Shown in pieces: positions 8,767 to 17,495 of a DNA stretch of 64,000 nt. The notes beneath the pieces were generated by a model. It saw nothing but the letters and a program-made list of their open reading frames with translations, made no database searches and had not been told where the DNA came from. This DNA comes from Halosimplex carlsbadense 2-9-1. GTDB lineage: Archaea; Halobacteriota; Halobacteria; Halobacteriales; Haloarculaceae. Positions within the stretch are counted from its first letter, which is position 1. The number at the start of each line of letters is the position of its first letter. The position numbers and the translations under genes were made by a program. Where the stretch lies: NCBI RefSeq assembly GCF_000337455.1, contig NZ_AOIU01000033.1:1-64000 (forward strand), read 5' to 3'.

Positions 8767-9948
8767 CTATCGGTAGAGTCGAGAGAGTATGTGCAACGAC
8801 GACAGAACCACCGCTAGCCCCACCTCGCCGATCAGCACGAACAGCAGCGCGACCGACCGCTCGGCCGGCGGCAGGACGACCGCGTAGACGTACCAGCCGG
8901 TCCCGACCGCCAGCGAGAGGAACAAGACGTGGACCAGGATCCACGGACCGAGCCGGCGGAGCGCGGCGAGCGCGCGCCGGGTCATCGGATCCGACGACCG
9001 CCCGGCGCTCGCGCGGTCCTCGGTGGCTCCCCAGAAGCTGGTCGTGGCGTACGAGCCGGTCGACGACCGTCCGTGCCGCCGCGCCCCTTCGCCGGTCGTC
9101 CCGCCGGTCGCACGGCGACGCCGTCCGTCCGTCGACTCCGGTCCCCCACCCGCTGCGTCCGCCCTCGCGGCCCCACCGTCGGCGGTCTCCGACCCTGTCA
9201 CCGCATCCGTCGTCCCCGATGCCCCACCGGACCCGACCGTCCCAGTCGTGGTGTCGCCCGATGTCCCGTCGCCACTCGACCGTTCGTCGCCACTCGACCG
9301 TTCGTCGCTCGACCGCTCACCACCCGTCGAACGCTCGCCGCTCGACGCGCCACTGTCCGCGGACCCTGTCGAATTCGACGGATCCGGATCGGCGCCCGGA
9401 TCCGTCGACTGGTCGCTCCCGCTCTGCGCCGTCGGCCCGTCTGCATCGTCGGTATTCGACGCCGCGGCGTCGGCCGACCGGGACGACCCCGACCGGCGGG
9501 CACCGTCGCTCCGCGTTCGCCCTGCCGTCCGCCGTCGGCTCCGTCGGTCCGACGACCGACGGTTCGCGCCGGTTCGTCCGGCCCACGTCCCGGTCGAACC
9601 GCCCCGGGACGAGCCGTCGGTCGCGTCACGGGAGCCACTCGTTTCGGTCGTTTCGGTCCTCGACCTGCGGTTCGGCGTGGTCCCGTCCGACGGGTCGGTC
9701 GCCCACAGCGTCGAATCGGCGTGCGACGCCACGTACGCCCGGTGTCCGAGCCGGTCGTACCTGGCGCGCTCGGCCGCGTCGAGGAGCGTCTCTTTCGCCG
9801 CGGTCACCCGCCTGAACCGGTCGGCGGCGCCGGGGTCGGAACTCACGTCCGGGTGGTGCTCCTTGACGCGCTCCCGGTAGGCGGCGCGGATCGCTTCCTC
9901 GTCGGCGTCGGGTCCCACCCCGAGGACGCCGTAGAACGTCCTGCTCAT
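8767..9948 (-). CDS. J-domain protein with long disordered linker and C-terminal membrane anchor
   Basis: A 393-residue protein. Residues 3-70 are a complete J domain: FYGVLGVGPDADEEAIRAAY, the HPD tripeptide at about 32-34 that stimulates Hsp70 ATPase, and the fourth helix ending ERARYDRLG. Residues about 80-310 are a Ser/Thr/Gly/Asp/Arg repeat-like region without predicted fold. Two membrane segments close the protein. It lacks the Gly/Phe region and zinc domain of DnaJ, so it is probably a membrane-tethered partner recruiting DnaK to the cytoplasmic face. The start is chosen at 9948, where the J domain begins. Confidence 0.8.
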   Translation of the reverse strand: MSRTFYGVLGVGPDADEEAIRAAYRERVKEHHPDVSSDPGAADRFRRVTAAKETLLDAAERARYDRLGHRAYVASHADSTLWATDPSDGTTPNRRSRTETTETSGSRDATDGSSRGGSTGTWAGRTGANRRSSDRRSRRRTAGRTRSDGARRSGSSRSADAAASNTDDADGPTAQSGSDQSTDPGADPDPSNSTGSADSGASSGERSTGGERSSDERSSGDERSSGDGTSGDTTTGTVGSGGASGTTDAVTGSETADGGAARADAAGGGPESTDGRRRRATGGTTGEGARRHGRSSTGSYATTSFWGATEDRASAGRSSDPMTRRALAALRRLGPWILVHVLFLSLAVGTGWYVYAVVLPPAERSVALLFVLIGEVGLAVVLSSLHILSRLYR

Positions 9949-10058
9949 ACACCCAGTAACGGTTTCGCCCCGTTCTTTCGGCGTCACCTACAAGTAAGTT
10001 GCTACAGGTGACAGCCGGAAACCCCGCGAGTGTGGACCGCCTGCACTCCGACTCCGCG

Positions 10059-10250
10059 CTACGACTCGGTCGGTTGACCGCCGTCGGCTACCGCTCGGCG
10101 CTCCGGCGCGCCCGTTCGACCGGTCTCGCCCAGTTCGGGATGGCAGTCCTCGCAGACCCACGCGACCGTCCGGTGGGTCATCGTCTCCGTCCGCTCGCGT
10201 CGCCGCCACGCTCGAAATACGTCGTCGCCGCAGTGGTCACATTCTACCAT
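10059..10250 (-). CDS. Small zinc-finger protein
   Basis: A 63-residue protein with two Cys pairs, CDHCGDD near the start and CEDCHPE in the middle, about 29 residues apart, with a WRRRE basic stretch between them. This is a typical small haloarchaeal zinc-ribbon protein; the role is unknown. The C-terminal 20 residues are polar. Confidence 0.6.
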   Translation of the reverse strand: MVECDHCGDDVFRAWRRRERTETMTHRTVAWVCEDCHPELGETGRTGAPERRAVADGGQPTES

Positions 10251-10434
10251 CGTATCTCATAGTGTGTGGGACGTTCACATATAGCTTGCCCTGAAACGAG
10301 TATGGACGCCCGGGAAGTCGTAAGATGACCTTATACGCCTGTGGGGGCGAGTCGTCGATCGGTCGTCGTCCGTCGAGCGCTCGTCCGCGAGAGGGGATCG
10401 CTTTTGCCGCCGACGGGCGTACGGACGGGCAAGA

Positions 10435-11274
10435 ATGGCAACGAGTGAGCGGTCTCCGCTTCGAACGATCGTCGCGCTGGTCGCCGCCCTCGGTCTCGGC
10501 GGTGGCGGTCTGGCGTTCGGGTTCGTCCTCGCCTCTGTCGCGGCCGCCATACTGACCCTCGGCCTAGGCGTCGAGATCTCGCCGGCGGCAGTGATCGTCC
10601 TGAGTCTGGTCTTCGTCCAAGGCGTGGGCTGTGCCGGGGTCGCGTTCGCGTATCTGAAGCTACGGCCGGTCGTCGGCCCGGAGGTCAGGTCGATCTTCGG
10701 ACTGGATGGCGTTCCCGGACCGTTCGACATCGGCGTTGAGCTGCCGGACCTGCGCGGGGCGGCCGTTGTCGTCGGTGGCTACGTCCTCGCGCTCGGCGCC
10801 GCCTTCACCGGGTCGATCCTCGTCGCTCTCCTCCAGGTCGACACCGGCACCAACCAGGCCGCCGAGATCGGGATGCAGAATCCCGAGGTTCTGCTGATCC
10901 TGATCCCCGCGTCGATCCTGCTCATCGGCCCGGGCGAGGAGCTGCTCTTCCGCGGCGTCGTACAGGGTCGACTTCGCGAGGTGCTCGGTCCGGTCGCCGC
11001 CGTTCTCCTCGCCAGCACCGTCTTCGCGTTCCTCCACTGGTTCGCGCTGACCGGCGGGTCGGCGGCGGGCAACTTCGTCGCGCTGGGCATCCTCGTCGGC
11101 CCCTCGCTGGTCTTCGGCGCGGCCTACGAGCTCACCGACAACATCGTCGTCCCGTCGCTGATCCACGGGATCTACAACGCGACGCTGTTCACGCTCCTCT
11201 ACGTCGTCGTCGCGTTCGGCGACCAGCTGCCCGACCCGCAGAACGCCACCTCGGCGCTGCTCGCGCTGCTCTGA
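10435..11274 (+). CDS. CPBP-family intramembrane metalloprotease
   Basis: A 279-residue protein with about eight membrane segments. It shows the family motifs in order: GPGEELLFRGVVQGRL (Glu-Glu-x3-Arg), FAFLHWFAL (Phe-x3-His) and SLIHGIYNATLF (His-x3-Asn/Asp). These residues bind the catalytic metal in CAAX prenyl proteases and bacteriocin-processing relatives. The substrate of the archaeal members is generally unknown. The start at 10435 is the first ATG and is followed by a short polar N-terminus before the first membrane helix. Confidence 0.9.
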   Translation: MATSERSPLRTIVALVAALGLGGGGLAFGFVLASVAAAILTLGLGVEISPAAVIVLSLVFVQGVGCAGVAFAYLKLRPVVGPEVRSIFGLDGVPGPFDIGVELPDLRGAAVVVGGYVLALGAAFTGSILVALLQVDTGTNQAAEIGMQNPEVLLILIPASILLIGPGEELLFRGVVQGRLREVLGPVAAVLLASTVFAFLHWFALTGGSAAGNFVALGILVGPSLVFGAAYELTDNIVVPSLIHGIYNATLFTLLYVVVAFGDQLPDPQNATSALLALL

Positions 11275-11287
11275 CCGCCGCCCCGCT

Positions 11288-11680
11288 CTACAGCGCCGAC
11301 AACGCGAAAAACAGCGGCGGATACACGCCGAGCACCGCCGCGCTGATGGTCCCTATGAGCGCGGTCGCCCGGTCCGTGTCGGCGGCGATCCGACCGGTGT
11401 AGGTCGCGTACACCGAGTAGAGCCCGACGAGCGAGAGCGCCATGGTGGCGACTTCACCCAGCGCCCCCCAGCCGCCGACCGTCGCGAGCGCGTAGCCGAG
11501 CCCGACGAACAACCCCCCGCTCAGGACGGCGAACACGCCCGTCTCGAACAGCGGCTCCGGGGGTTCCTCTTCTCCCTCCCGCGGCGGCGGCTCGTAGTGG
11601 CGGCGCGTGACGACCGCGACGGCGCCCGCCCCGATCAGTGAGACGACCGCTATCGCCGCGGTCTCCGGGTCGACTGGCAT
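11288..11680 (-). CDS. Small membrane protein
   Basis: A 130-residue protein with four membrane segments: residues 9-27, 48-68, 73-95 and 109-128. A loop rich in Glu and Pro (PPPREGEEEPPEP) lies between the first two. No domain is recognised. The ATG at 11680 is followed at once by an Asp/Glu N-terminus and the first helix; the upstream extension to 11851 looks non-coding. Convergent with the CPBP gene, 13 bases apart. Confidence 0.6.
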   Translation of the reverse strand: MPVDPETAAIAVVSLIGAGAVAVVTRRHYEPPPREGEEEPPEPLFETGVFAVLSGGLFVGLGYALATVGGWGALGEVATMALSLVGLYSVYATYTGRIAADTDRATALIGTISAAVLGVYPPLFFALSAL

Positions 11681-12040
11681 GAGTCCGGTGTTCGAAACCC
11701 CCGGTCTTAACGGTAGGCCACTCGCGACGGCGCGGTCGCTGTCTGCCTCGACAGTGTCGCCCGGAACACTACCGGCCGAGAATCTGCTAGTAGGCCCGGT
11801 GAACCTGAAATCGAACATTCTGGGCCCCCATACATCGAAAATACGCCACAACAGACTGAATCCAACAGTGCGGATAGGTCTCCGTGAGGGGACCGTGTTC
11901 AGGTGAGCTATGACCTGCTGTCTGATTATGTATCGAAATGCCGCCAGAACCAGTCTGCCGAATAGAGGGGCTTCGTTCGGCAGACGTCGTATCGCTACTC
12001 GCTCAACCCCGTCATCGATAGTAGCTGAATGGGTGGCAGG
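11681..12040. other. Intergenic stretch without recognisable gene
   Basis: About 360 bases of lower GC content than the surroundings. It holds only the promoter area of the minus-strand membrane gene and the 3' flank of the HbpS-like gene. I see no tRNA, strong hairpin or conserved ORF. Confidence 0.5.
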
Positions 12041-12475
12041 CTACGAGGAGAGATCCTCGAACGCGTCGACACCTGCTTCGGCGACCTCCATGTCCTGTTC
12101 GACGGCACCACCACTGACGCCGACCGCCCCGACAACCTCGTCGTCTTTTTCAAGTGGGTAGCCCCCACCGAAGATCACCATCCGCCCTTCGTTGGTGTTC
12201 TGGAGCCCGTACAGGGAGTTTCCAGGCTCAGAAGGTTCGGCCAGATCGTGGGTTGGCATGTCCAGTGCGGCTGCCGTGAACGCCTTGTTTCGAGAGATAT
12301 CGACAGACGCGAGCCATGCACCGTCCATCCGATGTTGTGCGATAAGGTTCCCCTCCGAATTCGCGACTGTAATCACCATCGGGTTATCGATCTCCTCGGC
12401 TTTCTGTTCACACGCTTCGACGACTGCTTTCGCTGTTTCGAGACTGACAGTTGCTGTCATGGTGAACTCAGTCAT
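12041..12475 (-). CDS. GlcG/HbpS-like protein (DUF336)
   Basis: A 144-residue protein with the GlcG/HbpS fold: ATVSLETAKAVVEACEQKAEE at the start, MVITVANSEGNLIAQHRMDGAW, then SRNKAFTAAALDMPT, NEGRMVIFGGGYPL and VVGAVGVSGG. These blocks match the family in order and length. Relatives include the haem-sensing HbpS and proteins in glycolate and cobalamin loci; the ligand of this one cannot be read. An alternative start at 12460 (MTATVSLE) removes five residues. Base composition around it is less GC-rich than neighbouring genes, which may point to recent acquisition. Confidence 0.8.
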   Translation of the reverse strand: MTEFTMTATVSLETAKAVVEACEQKAEEIDNPMVITVANSEGNLIAQHRMDGAWLASVDISRNKAFTAAALDMPTHDLAEPSEPGNSLYGLQNTNEGRMVIFGGGYPLEKDDEVVGAVGVSGGAVEQDMEVAEAGVDAFEDLSS

Positions 12476-13073
12476 ACTTCGGAGAGTAAGTGGGTAATGT
12501 TACCGATCATCGAATTCGTTGCGAGATACACACCCTATATTCAGCACTGGCATGCAACTCTATCAAACAGATCGCACTCCCGGTAGATGTCATGCCAAAC
12601 TCACTAGTATCGACTGTTCTCCCGAGAATACAACGAGGATGGGGCTCGGTAGGGGAGAACCTGTCTCAACAGTAGACCAGATCGGGAGCTGCATGTATTA
12701 TTTGAAGCCGATCTACGTGCCATACTCGAAATGTGCGCCCGGAACACTAACGACCGACATCATCCCTGGCGGCGTGCCGGGTCAGCCGGGAAACCCTCGT
12801 GCCGGGCGGGTCGCCCGATAAGGCGACCGATGCCGAGGCATTCGCGACCCCTCGGCTGGTCGGCGCTTACGGCGCCACTCGGTGTCGCGTGCCCGGGTTC
12901 GCCGCGCTGTCATCGCTCCCGTCCGGGTAGGCTCGGGCGGGGACTAAAGGCACGCACCCGCTCTAAACGACCGCGACGATTAAACACTCCGCACCGCCGT
13001 GGGGATCGCCCCGGGTTCGCGCGCCGCGCCGGCATGACAAGCCCTAAGTTTAGGTTTGCCTAATCCAGTTCCG
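12476..13073. other. 600-base intergenic region with a chain of GC-rich hairpins
   Basis: No convincing gene. The first 250 bases are AT-richer. From about 12760 to 12960 several inverted repeats follow one another: GGTCGCC/GGCGACC (12809-12828), ATGCC/GGCAT (12830-12841), GGCGC/GCGCC (12862-12876), and CGCGAC/GTCGCG (from about 12843 to 12889) that encloses the previous one. This could be a structured RNA. I looked for SRP RNA and RNase P signature bases on both strands and did not find them. Confidence 0.35.
13050..13063. promoter_or_regulatory. Palindromic iron-box-like operator TTAGGTTTGCCTAA
   Basis: A perfect TTAGG...CCTAA inverted repeat with a 4-base spacer, 11-24 bases before the ATG at 13074 and so overlapping the expected promoter. 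It resembles half-sites of DtxR/IdeR-type metal regulators. Repression by an iron- or manganese-loaded regulator is inferred, not shown. Confidence 0.55.
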
Positions 13074-14687
13074 ATGAGCGCGAGCGAGGGCGCTGGCACC
13101 GACCGGACGCCGAGCGAGCGGGCCGACGTGTGTATCGTCGGCGCGGGGCCGGCGGGTGCGCTGGTGGCGAACCGGCTCGCCGACCGCGGTCACGAAGTGG
13201 TCGTCCTCGAAGCGGGGCCGCGGTTCGACTTCGACGACCGGCGCGAGCGGATGGAACGGGCGATCCGGCCGGCGCACGGCTCGCTGTCGGTCTGGGAGAT
13301 GGGCGGCGAACGCGACGCCCACAGTTCGACTGGCGAGCTGGTCTACCCGCTGAACGCGATGCGAGTGAAAGGCGTCGGCGGGTCGACACTGCACTGGCAG
13401 GGGATGGTGATGCGCCTGCACGAGTCCGACTTTGAGCGACGGAGCCGCGACGGCGTCGGCGCCGACTGGCCGATCGCCTACGAGGACCTGCGACCCTACT
13501 ACGCAGCGGCGGAGGCGGCGATCGGTGTCGCGGGCGCGTCGGATAACCCCTTCGCGCCGCCCCGCGAGGATCCCCATCCGCTGCCCGCGTTCCCGCCCTC
13601 GTACAGCGACTCGCTGTTCGCCGAGGCCTGTGAGGAACTGGGGATCGCGACCCACTCCGTCCCGAACGCGCGCAACTCCGAGGCCTACGACGGCCGCGGG
13701 CAGTGCGTCGGCTACGGCACGTGCCAGCCCGTCTGTCCTTCCGGCGCGAAGTACAGCGCCGACCACACCGTCGAGGCGGCCGAAGACGCGGGCGCACGCG
13801 TCGTCGACCGCGTCCCGGTCCAGCGTCTGGAGACGGACCGGAGCGGCGAGCGCGTCGAGGCGGCGGTCTACGCCACACCCGACGGGACGGAACACCGACA
13901 GCAAGCGCGGCAGTTCGTCCTCGCCGCCGGCGGGGTAGAGATCCCGCGCCTGCTCCTGCTGTCGAAGTCCGAGGCACATTCCGACGGGCTCGCCAATTCG
14001 AGCGGGCTCGTCGGCCGGTACTTCATGGAACACCTGTTCGCCGGGACCGGCGGGACGCTCGACCGACCGACCCGGCAGAACCACGTCGGGTTCAACACCA
14101 CCGAGTCCCACCAGTTCTACGACAACGACCTGAAGGGAGTGGGACCGATCAAACTTGAATTTCTCAACTACGCCGGCCCCTCACCCGTCGAGCAGGCCCT
14201 CGGCGCCGACGAGTGGGGCGACGACCTGCTGGAGTCGGTGCGCGAGAGCTACGGGACCCACGTCGCGATGGGCGGGCTGGTCGGACAGCTTCCGCGGAAG
14301 GCCAACCGGGTCGCGCTGGACCCGTCGAGGACCGACGACCACGGCAACCCCGTGCCCGATATCCAGTGGTCGCTGGACGATCGGACCCGGCGGACGCTCG
14401 CGAAGGCCAACGAGATACAGGGGCGAGTGATGGACGAACTGGGCGCCGACGTGGGCTGGACGGTGGGGCCGGACAACACCGGGCCGGCGGCTCACCACAT
14501 GGGGACGACGCGGATGGGGTCAAATCCCGGGACGAGCGTCGTGAACCCGCGGCTGCGGACCCACGACGTGGGGAACCTCTCCGTGGCGTCGTCGTCGGTG
14601 TTCGTCACCAGCGGCGCGATGAACCCCACGCTCACCATCGCGGCGCTGGCGCTGAAGGCGGCGGACCACGTGGACGAGGATCTTTGA
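13074..14687 (+). CDS. GMC-family FAD-dependent oxidoreductase
   Basis: A 537-residue flavoprotein. The dinucleotide-binding motif is near the start (DVCIVGAGPAGALVANRLA), followed by VVVLEAGPRFDFD. The FAD-covering block reads VKGVGGSTLHWQGM. A CVGYGTCQPVCPSGAKYS segment with three Cys resembles the cysteine-rich insertion of gluconate/sorbosone-type dehydrogenases, which may hold a metal or FeS centre. The C-terminal domain has AHHMGTTRMG and the last block SSSVFVTSGAMNPTLTIAALA, with the His and Asn of the GMC active site. No signal peptide. The ATG at 13074 is chosen because the TTG at 13056 lies inside the palindromic operator. Confidence 0.88.
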   Translation: MSASEGAGTDRTPSERADVCIVGAGPAGALVANRLADRGHEVVVLEAGPRFDFDDRRERMERAIRPAHGSLSVWEMGGERDAHSSTGELVYPLNAMRVKGVGGSTLHWQGMVMRLHESDFERRSRDGVGADWPIAYEDLRPYYAAAEAAIGVAGASDNPFAPPREDPHPLPAFPPSYSDSLFAEACEELGIATHSVPNARNSEAYDGRGQCVGYGTCQPVCPSGAKYSADHTVEAAEDAGARVVDRVPVQRLETDRSGERVEAAVYATPDGTEHRQQARQFVLAAGGVEIPRLLLLSKSEAHSDGLANSSGLVGRYFMEHLFAGTGGTLDRPTRQNHVGFNTTESHQFYDNDLKGVGPIKLEFLNYAGPSPVEQALGADEWGDDLLESVRESYGTHVAMGGLVGQLPRKANRVALDPSRTDDHGNPVPDIQWSLDDRTRRTLAKANEIQGRVMDELGADVGWTVGPDNTGPAAHHMGTTRMGSNPGTSVVNPRLRTHDVGNLSVASSSVFVTSGAMNPTLTIAALALKAADHVDEDL

Positions 14688-14698
14688 GAAGCGGGCAG

Positions 14699-15157
14699 TC
14701 AGACGAGCGTCGGCGAGGCGAGCAGACCGCCGACGACGAGGAGGCCGGCAGCGACGACCGACGCCGCGAGGAAGAACGGGCGGGCCCCGCGGGCCGGCTG
14801 TCGCACCTTCTTCTGGTCGAAGCCGTCGGCGAGCTTGCTCGACCCGATCTCGACCAGCGCGGCCAGACCGAGCCACAGCGCGACCATCGTGAGGACGAGG
14901 TGGCCCCGCGACGACCCCGTGAGCGACTCGACCGTGTACAGCGTGCCGGCCATGTGGCCGCCCGATGCGAGGAGGACGAGCGCGCTCGCCCGCGAGACCC
15001 ATCGCAGTTTCTCGACGACGGCCCGGAGCGGTTCGGCGTTGGCGGTGCCGTCCTGGGCGGTGGGCAGGATACCGACTGTAACGAAGACGACGCTGCCCGT
15101 CCACACCCCGCCGAAGACGAGGTGCAGGACGTACATCGCCGCATCCAGCGCTGACAT
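14699..15157 (-). CDS. CopD-like four-helix membrane protein
   Basis: A 152-residue protein with four membrane helices. The first holds LHLVFGGVWTGSVVF, and the second ends with a His in ASGGHMAGTLYT; His residues facing each other in helices 1 and 2 are typical of the CopD/cytochrome-like superfamily. It is convergent with the GMC oxidoreductase gene, 11 bases apart. A role in copper handling or electron transfer is possible but not proven by the sequence. Confidence 0.65.
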   Translation of the reverse strand: MSALDAAMYVLHLVFGGVWTGSVVFVTVGILPTAQDGTANAEPLRAVVEKLRWVSRASALVLLASGGHMAGTLYTVESLTGSSRGHLVLTMVALWLGLAALVEIGSSKLADGFDQKKVRQPARGARPFFLAASVVAAGLLVVGGLLASPTLV

Positions 15158-15509
15158 GTGCGTCCCGGGGGACGCGACTCACTTGAACGTACTCACTTCC
15201 GGCGGTTCGCGGCCGGCGAACGGCGGCGCGCTGGCGGTCGGAGCGGCGCGACCGGCGGACGGCTCGCGGAGTCCGACGCGTCGGACCCCATCACGGGATC
15301 ACAGGGGCGCAAGGAGGGAGCCCATCGCGTGAGACGGACACTGCAAACACGTCGTCGCAGTCCGGCTCTCGGTCCGGACGACGTGCCGCCCGACCGAGGC
15401 AACCGGATCGGTCCCGTACCACCGAAGGGGGCCTCGCTCGGTCCGTGTCGGCCGTCGCACCCAGTGGAAGTTATATACGTCGGAGCCACAACCACCGTAC
15501 AGTCGTGCC
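15158..15509. other. Intergenic region upstream of the first cheF gene
   Basis: About 350 bases. The only clear element is a TATA-like box at 15471-15479 (TTATATACG), 31-39 bases before the cheF ATG. The rest shows no ORF with haloarchaeal codon pattern. Confidence 0.5.
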
Positions 15510-16379
15510 ATGAGCGGGGACGAAGCGAAACTCCTGGACACCTCGGGCGATTACGCGTTCGTCGTCAGGGACGGTGAGGCCGTCGCGGAGCCGCGCTGGC
15601 GCTCCTCGCGGGTCGTCCTCACCAGCGAGCGGCTGGTGTTCGCCGACGCCGACGGCAACCAGTCGTTCCCCCACGGCGCCGTCGAACTCGTCGACGACCC
15701 CGAGAGCGTCGTCCCCGAGGGATTCCCCGCGGACGGCGCCACCGCCCTCCGGGCCGGCAACCACGCGCTCCTCGTCGACACGCCCGACGTCGACGCCTTC
15801 GACCGGGAGTACTGCCGGGCGGCGCTGGACGCCGAGGTCATCCTCGTCAAACACCCGGCTGTCGTCGGCGGCGTCGTCCAGGAGTCCGAGTGGTCGAAAG
15901 CGCGCTTTCGCTTCGCCGACGACACCGTCAAGCTCGCCCTGCCCGGCGGCGGGAGCACGTCGTTCCCCGTCGAGGACGTGGGCACGGTCGAGACGGCCAG
16001 CCGGGACGTCATGGGCGCCCAGCGCCGGGTCGTCCAGCTCGAACACACCGACGGGGAGGGCCGCAGCGTCGAGACGCACTTCTCGGGCACCGACGCTCAC
16101 TGCCGCGCGCTGACCCACCTGTTCGAGGCCGTCGTCTCCGACCGGGGGAGCGAGGAGTACGAGCTCACCGAGACGGAGAATCAGGTTCTGATGGCGCTGT
16201 ACTCGGGCGTCTCCCCCTTCGAGATGAGCGACTTCGTCGGCATCAGCGTCGAGGAGGTCGAGGAGATCTACGGGAAACTACTGGAGATGGACGCCGTCGA
16301 CGAGGTCCGCGTGCGCACCGAGGTGTCGCTCAACGCTCACGGGCGGAACCTCGCGAGCGAAGCCATGAGCGAGCAGTAG
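15510..16379 (+). CDS. cheF: CheF-family taxis protein (DUF439), first copy
   Basis: A 289-residue protein of the archaeal CheF family (DUF439). In Halobacterium, CheF proteins bridge the chemotaxis system (CheY, CheD, CheC2) to the archaellum and are needed for motor switching. Visible parts are two repeated PH-like beta modules in the first 200 residues (WRSSRVVLTSERLVFA and WSKARFRFADD) and a C-terminal winged-helix-like region (NQVLMALYSGVSPFEMSDF). It is paralogous to the gene at 17496 and shares the SGVSPFE and GRxxAxExMxEQ ends. No che or arl genes are in the window. Confidence 0.85.
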   Translation: MSGDEAKLLDTSGDYAFVVRDGEAVAEPRWRSSRVVLTSERLVFADADGNQSFPHGAVELVDDPESVVPEGFPADGATALRAGNHALLVDTPDVDAFDREYCRAALDAEVILVKHPAVVGGVVQESEWSKARFRFADDTVKLALPGGGSTSFPVEDVGTVETASRDVMGAQRRVVQLEHTDGEGRSVETHFSGTDAHCRALTHLFEAVVSDRGSEEYELTETENQVLMALYSGVSPFEMSDFVGISVEEVEEIYGKLLEMDAVDEVRVRTEVSLNAHGRNLASEAMSEQ

Positions 16380-16409
16380 TTCGGTCCGGTCGCCCCTTCC
16401 GCCGACTCG

Positions 16410-17000
16410 CTACCCCTGCTCGGTCCGTCGTTCCCACAGTCGCCGCGCGCGGCCGAGCGCACCCGGTCCCGGCGTCCCGTCGCGGACCCAGACCGCGACC
16501 GCGGCCGCCAGGAGTCCGACCTCGAAGAGGACGTAGCCGATCCCGACCGGACTGGCGAGGTACTCGACCCAGCGGGCGAACAGCCGGGAGACCAGCGCCA
16601 GGACGGAGACGGTCCCGCCGGCGGGGTCCTCCCCCAGCGGCCAGAGGACGGCCCCGAACGCCGGCCCCCCGCCGATGAGCACGGAGAAGAACACGTCCCC
16701 GACCAGGTGAGAGAGGTAGCCGATGGCGAACGCGACGCCGATTTCGGGGACGCCGCGTCGGCGGGCGACCGCGACGGCGACGAGGCTCACCGGGACGGCG
16801 ACGAACGCCGAGTGCGCGACGGAGGTCCCGCTGGGGAGCACGCCGAACACCCAGCCGCCGGGCTTGTCGATCAGGTCCGGGAACTGCGTACCGATGGCGA
16901 CGGCGGCGGTCCCGAGGTCGCCAGGGGGCCGGCGGTACAGCGTCCGCATCACCGCGGAGTGTAGCAGATAGCCGACCGAGAGGTGTTCCCAGGGCCACAT
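16410..17000 (-). CDS. YdjM/DUF457-like membrane-bound metal-dependent hydrolase
   Basis: A 196-residue protein. The N-terminal motif MWPWEHLSVGYLLHS has the first His, TQFPDLIDKP has the Asp, SVAHSAFV a second His and GYLSHLVGDVFF the third His-x3-Asp; these are the metal ligands of the LexA-regulated YdjM-type membrane hydrolases. About five hydrophobic segments are present. The start at 17000 is chosen since homology begins at that Met. It lies between the two cheF copies on the other strand; no functional link is known. Confidence 0.75.
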   Translation of the reverse strand: MWPWEHLSVGYLLHSAVMRTLYRRPPGDLGTAAVAIGTQFPDLIDKPGGWVFGVLPSGTSVAHSAFVAVPVSLVAVAVARRRGVPEIGVAFAIGYLSHLVGDVFFSVLIGGGPAFGAVLWPLGEDPAGGTVSVLALVSRLFARWVEYLASPVGIGYVLFEVGLLAAAVAVWVRDGTPGPGALGRARRLWERRTEQG

Positions 17001-17495
17001 CTCAGCACCCCGTCGACGGTCGGGCGGCGTGCCCGGCCCGGCGCGTCGACGACGGCATCGAGAGCCACCGGTGACCGGCATCGTTCCACGCTCTCCGCTC
17101 TCCCGTCCGTCGCGAGCGGTCGCCGGTGGCGGCGCCGACCGACCACTCCGCGTCCCGTGCGTGATGTGCCGTCGAACACGTCCTCACGCGGTCACCTTTC
17201 GGCGTCGCTCGTATTGTTATCCTCCCCTTTCTCGGTTCGAGACCGCCGCTCGACCCTCCTCGCCCCGAGATACGGGTCCCCCTGTCGGACGCCGACGGAG
17301 ACGCGGGCCCGCGACGAGACCCCACCCGTTCCGCGGTGTCGGCCGCACGACTCGGCGCTCGCGACCGGCTCCCATCGACGAACCGACGAGCGAACGACGA
17401 CCGGCGCCGCGGTCGCGCAGTCCCACTCACGATAATCGGCCCGCAACTCATATTGCGGACGGCCGGGAAGGCCCGACACCCGCGGTCGATCCCCC
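17001..17495. other. Intergenic region upstream of the second cheF gene
   Basis: About 495 bases. An AT-rich patch (CAACTCATATTGC, around 17445) lies 40-50 bases before the second cheF start and may be its promoter. Other ORFs here have irregular codon use and no recognisable product. Confidence 0.45.

Noticed and set aside
12760-12960. SRP RNA or RNase P RNA
   Set aside because: The conserved GGAAG/AGCAG loop of SRP domain IV and the universal RNase P core strings are absent on both strands.
13056-13073. TTG start extending the GMC oxidoreductase by six residues
   Set aside because: The codon lies within the palindromic operator and promoter; the ATG at 13074 gives a normal family N-terminus.
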